NCBI RefSeq assembly: GCF_963082655.1 | Contig: NC_081552.1 | Location: 196,490,281 to 196,554,280 of the forward strand | Reading direction: 5' to 3' | DNA: 64,000 bases | DNA from: Stomoxys calcitrans | Taxonomy: Eukaryota > Arthropoda > Insecta > Diptera > Muscidae | Shown here: in pieces, positions 10,073 through 19,787 of the stretch | Numbering within the stretch: position 1 is the stretch's first letter | How the letters are laid out: every line of letters starts with the position of its first letter | Made by a program: the position numbers and the translations under genes | Notes under the pieces: model-generated | What the model was told of the DNA's origin: nothing | Database searches by the model: none | The model's input: only the letters and a program-made list of their open reading frames with translations

Positions 10073-11162
10073 TCATGGGTAATGCAGCAATTTCTTCCTT
10101 TATTTCGTTCACCAAAGATCGTGTTGTGTTCCGGTCTTCCTTTGTATACTCAAACCGAATTGGGCGACATAAATATTTTGACCCAGGTGTTCTATTTATC
10201 CATATATCTTGAAATGCATTTTCTTTCGATGATGAAGATTGGTCCTTGTACAATCTCATTCTCAATGGTACTAATGATGCCATGAAAATTGATGCGAAGT
10301 TGGTATCTATTTCTGTTTGTTGCTTATATTCGGAAAATCCAGATGATCCATCACAACCCCATTTGCTGATCAAAACCACTTCGGAATTATTACATGTGTT
10401 CAACTGTTCTTCAGTAAAATTAGAAATAATTCTAACAGCTGTATTTTCAACAAGATCAGCAAGTTTCACTCTTGCTTTTAATTCGTCCACGTATATATTT
10501 GATGGCACCATTTTCGTCCTGGTGTTGTACAATTTATGTTTTGAGGGTAAACAACCCCATCCTTTTTCACGAAGAGCCTTCCTCATTGTTGAGTATTTGT
10601 TTCTTGAGAGGCCTAGGTTCAAAATCAGGGCCAGTGCATCTTCCTCCGTGAATTCTGTAGTCGATTTTGGAGTTGGAATACTTTCTACCATTCTCTTTAC
10701 CCTTTTCGGAGATGCTAATGGTAAAACATCGACAATTCGTCCAACATTTTTTGGTTGTGTTTTTAACAATGCTGTTTTGAACGTATCTTTTATTAAATTT
10801 GGCGGATGTGCCGCCAATAGTTCCTCTTGTTTTTTCTTTTTGGTTTTCTCCGTAACTTCGTCGTATGCTTTGCTAGGCCGGCCGGGAATCAGCGGTTTAA
10901 TTTCAATAAGTAGATTCGATTTCAGCCACTTCTCATACATTTTGAAAAACTTGATTTTTGCGAATGAACATTCTGGCAACCTTCTCTCAAATGATTTGTA
11001 GAATTTTTCAAGTTTGTCTAAAGCGTCTTTATTTAGCCTTATTCCATATATGTGGTCCAAAGTGTAAACAAGTTCCTTAAATGACTCCGTGTATGATTTG
11101 GAATCATTTTTGATGTCCCATACAATTTTCGAAAGAGTGGAATACTTCAGTATGACTTCCAT
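10002..11162 (-). pseudogene. Transib-like (RAG1-related) transposase, N-terminal part
   Basis: The 386-codon frame is a truncated transposase. Residues 94-98 (GRPSK), followed by a basic run KKKK (108-111), resemble the conserved GRP..F..S...KRRK region of Transib proteins. EEDALALILNLGLSRNKY (173-190) and KGWGCLPSKHK (200-210) follow. KWGCDGSSGFSEYKQ (267-281) matches the region around the first catalytic Asp of RAG1/Transib, here D271. Next is SLVPLRMRLYKD, then DIWINRTPGSKYLCRPIRF (319-337), another typical block. From residue 364 the frame is encoded by the inverted arm, adding 23 unrelated residues before the stop. The second Asp, the Glu and the C-terminal domain are missing, so catalysis is impossible. 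There is no stop or frameshift in the first 363 codons. The start is the first Met, with about 460 bp of centre upstream. Confidence 0.72.
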
Positions 11163-11624
11163 AACTTATAAATGTCCTTTACGCCTCTACAAAATATAAT
11201 GAAGAAAATTTGGATTTTGTTCAAATATTTATGCAATATATTCACAATTAATGACCCATTTCAGGTATCAGACGCAATCGTAAAAAGGGGTCCAAAGTGC
11301 CTCTTTTTACTTACTCTTCTATAATTATTTACCTGGACTCGAATTTGGTTAAAAAAAATGACAATGAATTTTTTATGGGTAGGTTTTTTCACATTCATTG
11401 ATACGGTGGATTTCCTGGGAATTCGACATAGCGAAACAGGTAACATTTGTCTGCATCAAATCTTAACACAAATATATATATATATGCAGGTATATTTCTA
11501 GGTTACTTTTTATTCAAAAATCATCAGCTTACATTAAAAATAGATGTAGGTACTATACAAACGCACGCCGATGCGAAGTGTTTTCGCTCTAAAACACATA
11601 TTTTTATTCCAATTTTTTTAAACT
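11163..11624. other. Upstream centre of the Transib-like element
   Basis: This noncoding sequence lies between the transposase start and the right arm. It would hold the promoter if the right arm is the native 5' side. A 61-codon minus-strand frame (11261-11446) has no family I recognise. TATATATATATATG at 11470-11483 is an AT-rich tract. Confidence 0.4.
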
Positions 11625-12989
11625 TTGGCAGGAGACCTTTTTTTATTCTAACACATTTGTATTGTAAACCCTGGGCAAATCTATCAATGTTTTAGTGTAG
11701 GCCCCATATAAGGTTCCATTTCACAAATAGACATTTTTATATAGAGTTTAATGAAGTGTAAATGAATTTTAGAGTAGATAGAATCCGAGTTGAGAAATGT
11801 TTTATACATCGTTGGAAAGGTATGAAAATTTCCTTTACGATAAGGTATGTTGCGTAAATATGGCTATAGTGTGTCATGTGCAATTAGGACAACAAAAACA
11901 AAATTTGGGAAATTCGACTTTTTTGAAAAATTGACTTTTTTATTGCCGGTTCCATAAAATGGAATAGAATAGAGATATTTCCATGATTCTTTTTGTGTTT
12001 TGTAGAAGAAGTGTTACCAAATAAAAGTTTATTTAACATCTTTGCAATAAAATGTGACGTAATACTTGTTTTTTAGCAATGAATATAGCACTACTTGAAA
12101 ATTGACTTTTTTCAGTATTTTGATCGCTACGATCTCATTTATGGCTAGGATATGGCGAGACATACCTTAAAATGTTGGGAACATTTTAAGCTTTCATTTA
12201 AGTTCAAAAAAAGCGAAAAAATCCCCGTGGAACTTTTTTTCCAGTGAGAAACTTTTGAAGTTTAGTAAAAAAATTGGCCATTTTGGTCTTAAGATAACGG
12301 TGTTGTTTGATATCGAAATTAGCCAAATTAGCACTTAAAACTTTTCTTAATACCTCGACTTTGTGAAAATGGAAAGAAATGATAATGCTTTGACGGCCAA
12401 AGTTTGCGAAAACTTAAAGGAAATGGGAGTATCTTTTTTGAAAAATTTTGCAATTTTTTGACAAAAAAAATATTTTTCATATTGAAAACGATGCCATTTT
12501 TAAACCGCCAAAGATATTCACGTGATTCCTTTTGTATTTTATGCACACATATGCTGGCATAATTTGTGTGAAGTATGAAGTTTATAGCTTTAAAATTGAC
12601 GGAGTTATTTAAAAAACACTGAAAAAAACCAAGGCCAAATTTTCATATTTTAAAATTAAACAATTCATAACTCCTTAACAGTACACGATGGCATGGTACT
12701 TTATGCATAAGTTTTTTAGATCTTGTCAAGCTCTTTCTCTAGAGTCCTAAATCATGTAAATCGGTTGAGTAGATCAAAAGTTATGGCCCCCAGAAGCTTG
12801 GAGAAGTCAAAAGTGGTCAACTTTGACACCCTGTAGCTCACCCTGTATTAAAGATATGGACCAACAACAGCACTTTTCTGAAAGCCTATGTCCTCCTCTA
12901 CAAATGTCTAGAACATTTTGTATGGCTAAAATCAACAGATAAAAAGTTGTAGACTTATTTCCAATTTTTTTGCCATTTGGCCCACTGTG
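11625..12989 (-). repeat. Right arm of the giant inverted repeat
   Basis: This is the inverted partner of 8711-10072. The inner boundary is TTGGCAGGAGACC at 11625; the outer end is GGCCCACTGTG at 12979-12989. Confidence 0.9.
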
Positions 12990-12999
12990 CATAGCCGGA

Positions 13000-14578
13000 T
13001 AGCAATCAACCACTTCCCTCAATCGGAAATGTATCTGGCATCATGCCCCAAATATTTTTTTTAAACTCGTGGAGTTAAAAGGGTTCTTGAAAATCTAGAC
13101 GTAAATAAATCCCCGGGCCCGGAAGGCATATTAACACTTGTCTTACGCAAGTGTTCTTCGACGCTCGCTCGTCCATTACGCTGCCTTTTTAATCTTGCCT
13201 ACCGTGCGGGAGTCTTCGCATTGGAGGTTTGCGAAAGTTCAATCAATAACCAAGAAGGGTGAGGCAAACAACCCTGCGAATTATCGGCCAATTGCGATAT
13301 GCTCCGCTCTCTCCAAGGTCATGGAGAGCATGGTTAATCACCATCTTGTGAGGTATTTAGAGTCTAGTGGCCTTCTTAGCGACCAACAGTAGGGATTCCG
13401 CAGAAATCGCTCTATGGGTGACCTCATGGCACTTCTGTCGGAACATTGAAGTCGCTCAAGCCACCAGTTTAGTGAGAGTAAGGTTGTGGCTCTGGATATC
13501 TCCAAGGCATTTGATAGGGTCTGGCACGGTGCACTACCAACAAAGCTTGTAGCATTTGGTGTCGGTAATGGCTTCGTTCGATTTATTTCGAGCTTTCTCA
13601 GAGGTTGCACTATTCGAGTCGTTATAGATGGGTTCTCCAATCCAATGAGCATAGATTGACCGCAGGTGTACCCCAGGGCTTTGTTCTTTCTCCTTCTCTT
13701 TTTCTAATTTTCATCAACGATCTGTTGGGTCAGACATCGAATCCGATCTACTCATTTGCGGATGACAGTTATCTCTGTCATTCCTACTCATTCGACCATA
13801 GGCCAAGTCTTCGAGAGATTGAGGACAAGAGACGGGTTAAGGACGGTACACTCTGCCAGGATTTGCTGGCCATTTCTGAGTGGGGTCGAATGAATCGAGT
13901 AGATTCAGTGCTGCATGTTGTCACACAAACGATTCGCTGACCCATTATGATCATCCTTGTCTATCAATGGTGTAGATGTTGAGCAATCAGAAGCTCTTGA
14001 TGTTCTGGGCATGAAAAAACAAAGTGATGTCCCTGGCTAAACATGTATTCGAAGTGTCGAAAGAAGCATTCAAGTGTTTAGGCTTCCTTAAACGGTGTAA
14101 GAATTACTTCACTCCATCTGATCTTTTTAACATCTACACCACTTTCATAAGGCCGAAAATGGAGTACAACTCACATGTATGGGCTGCAGCTTCAAAATCA
14201 TCCCTAGAGCTACTGGACCTTGTACAGAGGAGAGCGATGGCGTTGATTGGGGACAGTGGGGTATCCAACTCTATTGCCTCCCTTGATCATCGTCGCAATG
14301 TGAGTTGTTTGGCGCTGTCCTATCGGTACTTTCATGGTGTGTGTTCGTCTGATATTCGTCTTCTTATTGCTGATATAAGGATGTATGTCAAGGATAATAG
14401 ACATTCCAGGAACTTACACCCGTTTGTAATTGATTGGCCAGCGGACTGCACAATGCATTACAGAGAGAATTCTTATTTCGCCCGAACCGTTTGTATGTGG
14501 AATCGACTTCCGACTAATGTTTTTCCCACCCACTTTGACATCCAATGATTTAAGACAAATGTCAACAAGCACTACATC
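13000..14578 (+). pseudogene. Jockey-clade LINE, reverse transcriptase remnant
   Basis: This is the RT of a second Jockey-type LINE family. It starts with VLENLDVNKSPGPEGI (about 13085-13132) and LVLRKCSSTLARPLR. NPANYRPIAICSALSKVMES (about 13270-13330) follows, then an in-frame stop after SGLLSDQQ at 13390. GFRRNRSMGDLMALLSEH and KVVALDISKAFDRVW (about 13477-13525) carry the first catalytic Asp. TAGVPQGFVLSPSLF (about 13655-13710) follows, with the second catalytic motif YSFADDS at about 13750-13770. The thumb and C-terminus (SKEAFKCLGFLKRCKNYFTP, LDLVQRRAMALIGDS, YRENSYFARTVCMWNRLP) lie in 14024-14548. It has no RNase H, as expected for Jockey. At least three frame breaks are present. The endonuclease half is absent here; the minus-strand EN fragment at 18.2-18.9 kb may come from the same or a related family. 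Confidence 0.85.
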
Positions 14579-14861
14579 CTTTTTTACTTTTTGAGCCCCG
14601 AAAGGCCGCAATTCTCATTCGATTTGACTAAAATTTTGCACAATGACTTCTACTATGGTCTCCAACATTCATTCTATTATGGTCCAAATCGGACTAAAAC
14701 TTGATATAGCTGGAATAGCATAGCAATTATTTTCTTTTATCCTTGCCTTTTCTTTGTTTGCCTACAGATAGACACCGGGAAAAGAACTTGACAAATGTGA
14801 TCCTTGGTTGAGGGTATATAAGATTCGGCCCGGCCGAACTTAGCATGCTTTTACTGGTTAT
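14579..14861 (+). mobile_element. HINE element, 3' part
   Basis: Part of one type-A unit is followed by GAGGGTATATAAGATTCGG, the stem-loop TTCGGCCCGGCCGAA (about 14824-14838) and TTAGCATGCTTTTACTGG. A SINE begins right after it. Confidence 0.65.
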
Positions 14862-14862
14862 T

Positions 14863-15058
14863 GAGTCCGAACGGCGTGCCGCATAGCAACACCACTTGGT
14901 AGAGAAGTTTTAAAATGACAGGATACCTCACTAATGTAGCCAGCATTAGTAAGGGGAAAACCACCGCTGAAAATATTTCTGATGTTAATGACCGCATTTG
15001 AACCGAGGCGTTTGGCGTCATAGGCGGACATGCTAACTTCTGCTCCACTGTGGCCTAC
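14863..15058 (-). mobile_element. tRNA-derived SINE, second copy
   Basis: Read on the minus strand: CCACAGTGGAGCAGAAGTTAG (A-box side), CATGTCCGCCTATGACGCC, B box GGTTCAAATGC, AGCGGTGGTTTTCCCC, TTAGTGAGGTATCC, TTCTCTACCAAGTGGTG and CGGCACGCCGTTCGGACTC. It keeps the anticodon-arm stretch missing from the copy at 1.75 kb. It is truncated before the TTCCTTAATGG tail. No clear target duplication is seen. Confidence 0.8.
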
Positions 15059-16090
15059 TATTTCACAATACTCCTTTGCAAAGACTGCTTAAGGGTGCAG
15101 AGAAAAAAGATATCATGTCTAAGCAAACTGACCTTTAATACGTGAATATTTAGAATCTAACCTAAGTATTTCAACAAAATACCTGTAATACCATAAAAAT
15201 CTCTTTTAATTAAATAACGAACTCTTAATCAGTTTTGCATAAACTCAACGCATCAGATAGAGTTATGCTTCTTTCTACTCCCCAATCGAATTCATGGAAA
15301 CTCAATGGAATCTAAAACTGAATATATGATCAAAGGGAATTTTTTTCTTTTTTTCCCCCTTTAATACATCATCTGTGTGTTCCTAAGAGGATTGGCGTTT
15401 TATTCTCATAAAATTTTGTCCAAGTAATTAGGTAAAGCTTTGGTAAAGAAAAACAAAAATCATAGCATACTTTCAGGATTAATAACTACGTCTGTATGCC
15501 CTAAGGGCATGTAAGCGAATGGACAAAGAAGAACAAGAAGACAATGAAGGAAAATAAAACCGGATGTTGCTCATAGACTGAATGTGTGTGTGTGTGTGTA
15601 TAAGTGGGTGTACGTGTGTGCCAGGGCAAACTTAAACACACACATATACACACAATTTCATTCATACTCACTTAATCGGTCTCACAGAGGATTTGTCCAG
15701 ACATGAAAACAGGGGAGTACAGTATTCGAACATTTGTCCAAATGCAAGTCACATAAATACAATTAGCCATAAAGTCCTTGAGTTAAATCTTCATTTTTTG
15801 CTTTGTATTTGTTGTTTTTACTTTGGCTTAGTATCAAAAACTTGTTCCAAAATAAAACAAAAAGTAGAATATATAAATGCCGTCATTGGTCTGTTGTAAC
15901 CAAGCAAGCATTGAATGAAAGAACTCAAGAGATGTTTATAATCATATGATTTAAAGGAAAATGAAAGGAGATTTTCTCAAATCCAGTTAGGTAACATGAT
16001 GAAGTTTTTAAGTCTCTTTATTTTCGAAATGAGAATGAGCATAGTAATATAACAATTGGAGTATGCTATGATTTTTGATTTTGGGTCCAA
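15059..16090. other. No gene seen; unique-looking spacer with TG/CA tracts
   Basis: A (TG)n run is at 15584-15600, with GTGTACGTGTGTG and CACACACATATACACACA near 15610-15655. No coding signal was found. Confidence 0.5.
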
Positions 16091-16114
16091 CATAAAAATC
16101 TAAAATGTTTTGCT

Positions 16115-16645
16115 AAAAACGGTGTAACGTTCTCCTCTTGCAATATTGAATGTATGCTGGTCCTGCTAATGCCTAAGGTTGTCTCAATCTCACGATAGGT
16201 CACATGACCATCTTGCAATATCAGCTGGCGCACAGCATCAATGGTTTCTGGAACAACAACGGATTTTGGACGACCTTCACGAAACTCGTCTTGGAGTGAA
16301 CTACGATCTCTGCTGAATTCACCCTACCATCGATAAACACTGGTCCTTGATGGAGCTTCATCGCCAAAAATTGCATAAAGTTCATCGATGCACTATTGTT
16401 TAGTTACTCCACGTCGAATGTTGTAAAAAATAATCGCACGAAAATGTTCACGATTTAATTCCATTTTTTGCCCAAGATGAATCTTTTAAGTTACTGTAAA
16501 CAACACAAATAGCGCTCGTATGTCAAAACGTTGCGAGTACGTATAACCCCAAAAATTTCAAGCTTTACGATAGAGCTGTCAATTGACGGATTGCAACACA
16601 ACTGTTGTCCAATCTCGAAATATAAAAGGCAACCCTCGTATACAG
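16115..16645 (-). pseudogene. mariner transposase, N-terminal helix-turn-helix remnant
   Basis: This is the 5' end of a mariner element of a different family from those at 0.4, 21, 46 and 52 kb. The minus-strand start codon is at 16462-16464, beginning MELNREHFRAIIFYNIRRGV, then TKQ and a stop where Q-C would be expected. DELYAIFGDEAPSRTSVYRW, LQDEFREGRPKSVVVPE and YREIETTLGISRTSIHSILQ follow. This is the paired-like DNA-binding domain that recognises the inverted ends. The coding match stops near 16130, before any catalytic motif. Upstream, ACGAGGGTTGCCTTTTATAT (minus strand, ending near 16642) is a likely 5' terminal inverted repeat. Another stop replaces the codon after SVYRW. Confidence 0.8.
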
Positions 16646-16849
16646 ATTCAGATGGCTTACAAACTATACAACAATTTTGCTGTATCATATCCGATTCTTG
16701 AGTCAAAAGTTATGTAACGAGCTCTATCTTTTAACAGAAGAATCAAATCGATCGGTCTATAAATGACAGTTCGGCAAGCAATACAAAATTTGTCATGCTC
16801 GACGTGACCAACCTTCAAGAACCATAGATAAGCCTCTGGATCAGTCCTT

Positions 16850-17143
16850 GGGGGGACGCCCTACCCCAAACGTAAATTTTACCGATTGGGACAATATGGG
16901 TATCAAATGAAAGGCATTTAAGAGTAGAGTACGATCTTGATATAACAATTTGACCACATACGTCGGGGGGTCCGCCCCAACCCTAAAAACCGCCAAAAAA
17001 TTACATGTTAACGGATTGAGGCAATATGGGAATCAAATGACAGATAATTGGAAGTAGAATACGAAACTTATGTAAAACTTTGGGGTTAAAAGGGGCCGCC
17101 AACACTAATGGATGAAGCGAAGCATCCCGGGCCAGCTAGTAGA
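16850..17143 (+). repeat. Repeat family C block with possible Helitron-type end
   Basis: Two units of ATATGGGTATCAAATGAAAG are accompanied by GGGGGGACGCCCTACCCC-type stretches. The block ends in GCGAAGCATCCCGGGCCAGC followed by TAGTA (17116-17140). A CTAG-T end after a GC-rich CCCGGG is the kind of 3' end Helitrons have, but the stem is very short. The class of this family is unknown to me. Confidence 0.4.
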
Positions 17144-17156
17144 CTATATATGAAGA

Positions 17157-17928
17157 TATAACAAGTAAAAGCGTGCTAACTTCGGCCGGGCCAAATCTTG
17201 GCAACCCACCACCATGGATTCTGATAAAATTTTATGCAAACTAAATCTATTTGAAGGGCATTATTTCTACATACCAAAACTTCTGTCAAACCAGCAAAAA
17301 TGAAAGCTTCTAGGAACCGAATAAGGATAATCCGGAGACCGGTTTATATGGGAGCTATATCAGGTTATAGAACGATTTGGAGCGTATTTGGCACAGTTTT
17401 TGGAATTTTGTCCGATAATGCTTTCCAAAAAGCATTATCGGACAAAAATTGCGGCTTGAAAGGACTCAAGAAGTAAAATCGGCAGATCGGTTTATATGGG
17501 AGCTATATCAGGTTAAAGACCGATTCGGACTTTACTTAGTTCAGTTGTTGAAAGTCCAAACAGAACACGAGATGCAAAATTTCAGCCAAATCGGACGAAA
17601 ATTGCGGCTTCCAGGGGCTCAAAAAGTCAAATCGGGAGATCGGTTTATATGGGAGCTATATGTAAATCAGAACCGATATTGCATATTTGCAATCCCCAAT
17701 GACCTACATCGATATTAAGTATCTGTGCAAAATTTCAAGCGGCTAGTTTTATGCGTTCGACCTCTAACGTGATTTCGACAGACGGACCCAAGTCCGATCG
17801 ATACAGAACGACGAGACGATCAAGAATGTATGTATTTTATGGGGTCTTAGACAAATATTTTGAGGTGTTACAAACGGAATGACTAGATTAGTATACCCCC
17901 AATCTATGCTGGTGGGTATGAAAAATCC
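17157..17928 (-). mobile_element. HINE element, full length, type-A core
   Basis: The stem-loop end has CAAGTAAAAGCGTGCTAAC and TTCGGCCGGGCCAAA, then CAACCCACCACCATGG. Three type-A units follow (GATCGGTTTATATGGGAGC). The core is GACGATCAAGAATGTATGTA at about 17815-17834, and it ends at CCAATCTATGCTGGTGGGTATGAAAAA. The element contains an 18-bp snapback hairpin at 17406-17447. Confidence 0.8.
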
Positions 17929-17930
17929 TA

Positions 17931-18171
17931 ATATTGGAACATCCGGCAGTGCAGTGACGGGAAACTCAATGCAGTCTAAAGAAAAGGGAGAAGACGATGA
18001 GACCATCACCCACTCCCAAGAAGCCCATTTAATCATCCAGATACACCTCCACCGGAGTGAGACAGCTACTCACGCTCTAATGGAGAAAATCAGCAAGGGC
18101 AAGATTCATATGGCCTTAATCCAGGAGCCATGGACGACCCGGAACAAAGTTTCTGGACTGAACCATATCCA
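17931..18171 (+). pseudogene. I/LOA-type LINE endonuclease, N-terminal fragment
   Basis: The frame encodes LIIQIHLHRSETATHALMEK, ISKGKIHMALIQEPWTTRNK and VSGLNHIH. This is the start of the apurinic-type endonuclease domain of I/LOA/R1-like retrotransposons: the N-rich first strand and the catalytic Glu of the QEPW motif. The first-strand Asn is replaced by His (QIHLH for QINLN). Only about 80 residues remain. At about 18171 the sequence switches to a Jockey-type endonuclease piece on the other strand, so two LINE fragments meet head to head. A HINE tail lies immediately upstream (ends 17928). Loss of the SDH catalytic end makes it inactive. Confidence 0.7.
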
Positions 18172-18957
18172 TCTGCGGTATGCAGTGTTTCGGATCTCAA
18201 TTCCAACATGAATATCTGCCGAAAACCAAGGTTTAGTCCTTGGGCAAATTCGTCTCATTCTGACCGGGAGCATACGATCCTGGATAGCACACACATTTCC
18301 AGACAAAAAGTTCACCTGATCATCTACCGATTCCATATGGTACAATAAACTCCAATAACCGATATCAGAAATTAAAGAAGACAGGGCTTCGTGGTCCAGA
18401 CTACTGTAATCTAGATATGAATAAGACTCCTCCCTTCTAAGAAGTTCAAAGCTGTAGGACAGAAAAATTAATTAAATGGTTAGAGAAGCACCATGCGGAT
18501 TGTTGGTCATACAAGGAAACATTTGAAATCTCACAGACAAAGAACAATTGTGGAAGGGTGCTGGAACTGGCCGAAAAATGAATCGGCATGGATGTGTTGG
18601 TCGATAATAAGCCCAATGAAGACATCTGCGAGGTGAGACCTGTGCCCAAAAGGATGTTAGAATTAAAATCACCTGCTATAATAACATCCGAGTAGGTAAT
18701 AGTGAGGTGTTCCACTACTTCCATGAATGGTCCCATGTCAATGTTGTTGTTTCACCTATAGACACAACCAATCAACAGCTTCCTTTCCACAGCAGATATT
18801 TCGATGATGCGAGTCCTTAAATTGCTGTGGACATAAATCGCTGTGCCGCCTCCTCTGCGTAGTCTATCAGCCCTGAAGACCGTATACCCTTCAAGATTAA
18901 TGAAAGAGTCAGGTGTTGTCTCTTTCAGCCACATCTCCGATACTATTTTGTATAAAT
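18168..18957 (-). pseudogene. Jockey-type LINE endonuclease remnant
   Basis: Reading from right to left: SEMWLKETTPDSFINLEGYT (about 18945-18885; the catalytic Glu position reads SEMWL versus the usual SETWL), VFRADRLRRGGGTAIYV, LLIGCVYR (to 18752), then after a small gap MGPFMEVVEHLTITYSDVII and AGDFNSNILL (about 18735-18650; the Asp/Asn of GDFN are conserved). FFVCEISNVSLYDQ follows. A third frame holds VDDQVNFLSGNV and PRTKPWFSADI, ending at RNTAYRRW (18168). This is the endonuclease and start of the linker to RT. Frameshifts separate the blocks. The 5' end abuts a HINE 3' terminus at 18958. Confidence 0.8.
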
Positions 18958-19032
18958 TTTTAGCAGAATCCATGGTGGTGGCTTCCCAAGATTCGGTCCG
19001 AACGAACTTAGCACGCTTTTACGTGTTTCAAG
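18958..19032 (+). mobile_element. HINE 3' end fragment
   Basis: AGCAGAATCCATGGTGGTGG leads to a decayed stem-loop TTCGGTCCGAACGAACTTAG and CACGCTTTTACGTG (about 19024). Confidence 0.65.
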
Positions 19033-19750
19033 TTCATTGCATGGTGTAGCACTTTGCCATAATGAGTTAGGAGGACAGTGTTCAGTTCTCCGATTTGAGT
19101 TCTTAAATACGTGCAGTTTCTTAGACCAAACGAAATCTGCTTAGGTCCATTCATGGTGGCGGGTTTATTTCAGTAGAAATTCAAAACCGGATTTTTAGAT
19201 TCCTTCAAACACTTTTATACCATCATCATCATCATCATCTGACATACGAGCACATACCATTCATACATATATAATTAGAAAAAATATGAAAACCAATGAA
19301 CGAAAGCACAAAAATAAACAAAATTACGTAAAAATCAAGGAAACGCAAAAGGAAAAATATTAAGAAGTCAAAGGTCAAATACCACCCAAAATCCGGTGCA
19401 CAGCTCATAGTAGCAGGAATGAAAGGAAGAAACAAACAAACGAACAACAACCGCCATCCAAAGACCAAAGAAGTATTTCAAGCAAAATACGCCAAGCACA
19501 ACAAACAGGACAACAAGCATGGAGGAATAACAAAAGCAAAAAAATTACTCGAATATTAAAGTCCAACAACAACAACAACAACAAGAAAGGAAAATAAAAC
19601 CCAAGAAATTTTATTCTTTTGTTTATTCGTTCGTTCGTTCGTTCCTTTGTCTGAATGTTTGTAAGCGACATTGTATGGAGAGAAGTTCACAAAGAGAAAT
19701 GCTTAAAACAAAAAAGGTCCTTATAAAGTGTTATGAATGAGAAATTCTAT

Positions 19751-19787
<37 letters not shown>

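Larger units (their letters stand above)
8711..12989 (-). mobile_element. Giant-TIR Transib-like DNA transposon (non-autonomous)
   Basis: The 4279-bp element is flanked by 5-bp direct repeats CATAG (8706-8710 and 12990-12994). Both ends read CACAGTGGGCCAAATGGCAA inward. Two inverted arms of 1362 and 1365 bp enclose a 1552-bp unique centre that encodes the N-terminal part of a transposase on the minus strand. Known features of Transib, the DNA transposon superfamily related to RAG1, are a 5-bp target duplication and ends close to CACAATG/CACAGTG; both fit here. Arms this long are unusual, since Transib ends are normally tens of bp. The C-terminal transposase region is gone, so it would need enzyme from another copy. 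Its near-perfect arms and intact partial ORF, among heavily decayed neighbours, suggest recent movement. Confidence in a mobile element is very high, and in Transib moderate to high. Confidence 0.8.

Noticed and set aside
10246..11001. 251-codon plus-strand frame inside the Transib-like centre
   Set aside because: Antisense to the transposase frame, which has recognisable Transib motifs. This strand has no recognisable domain.
19405..19671. Hydrophobic Leu/Phe-rich frame resembling a membrane protein
   Set aside because: Translation of (CAA)n and AT-rich sequence on the minus strand; no conserved family.
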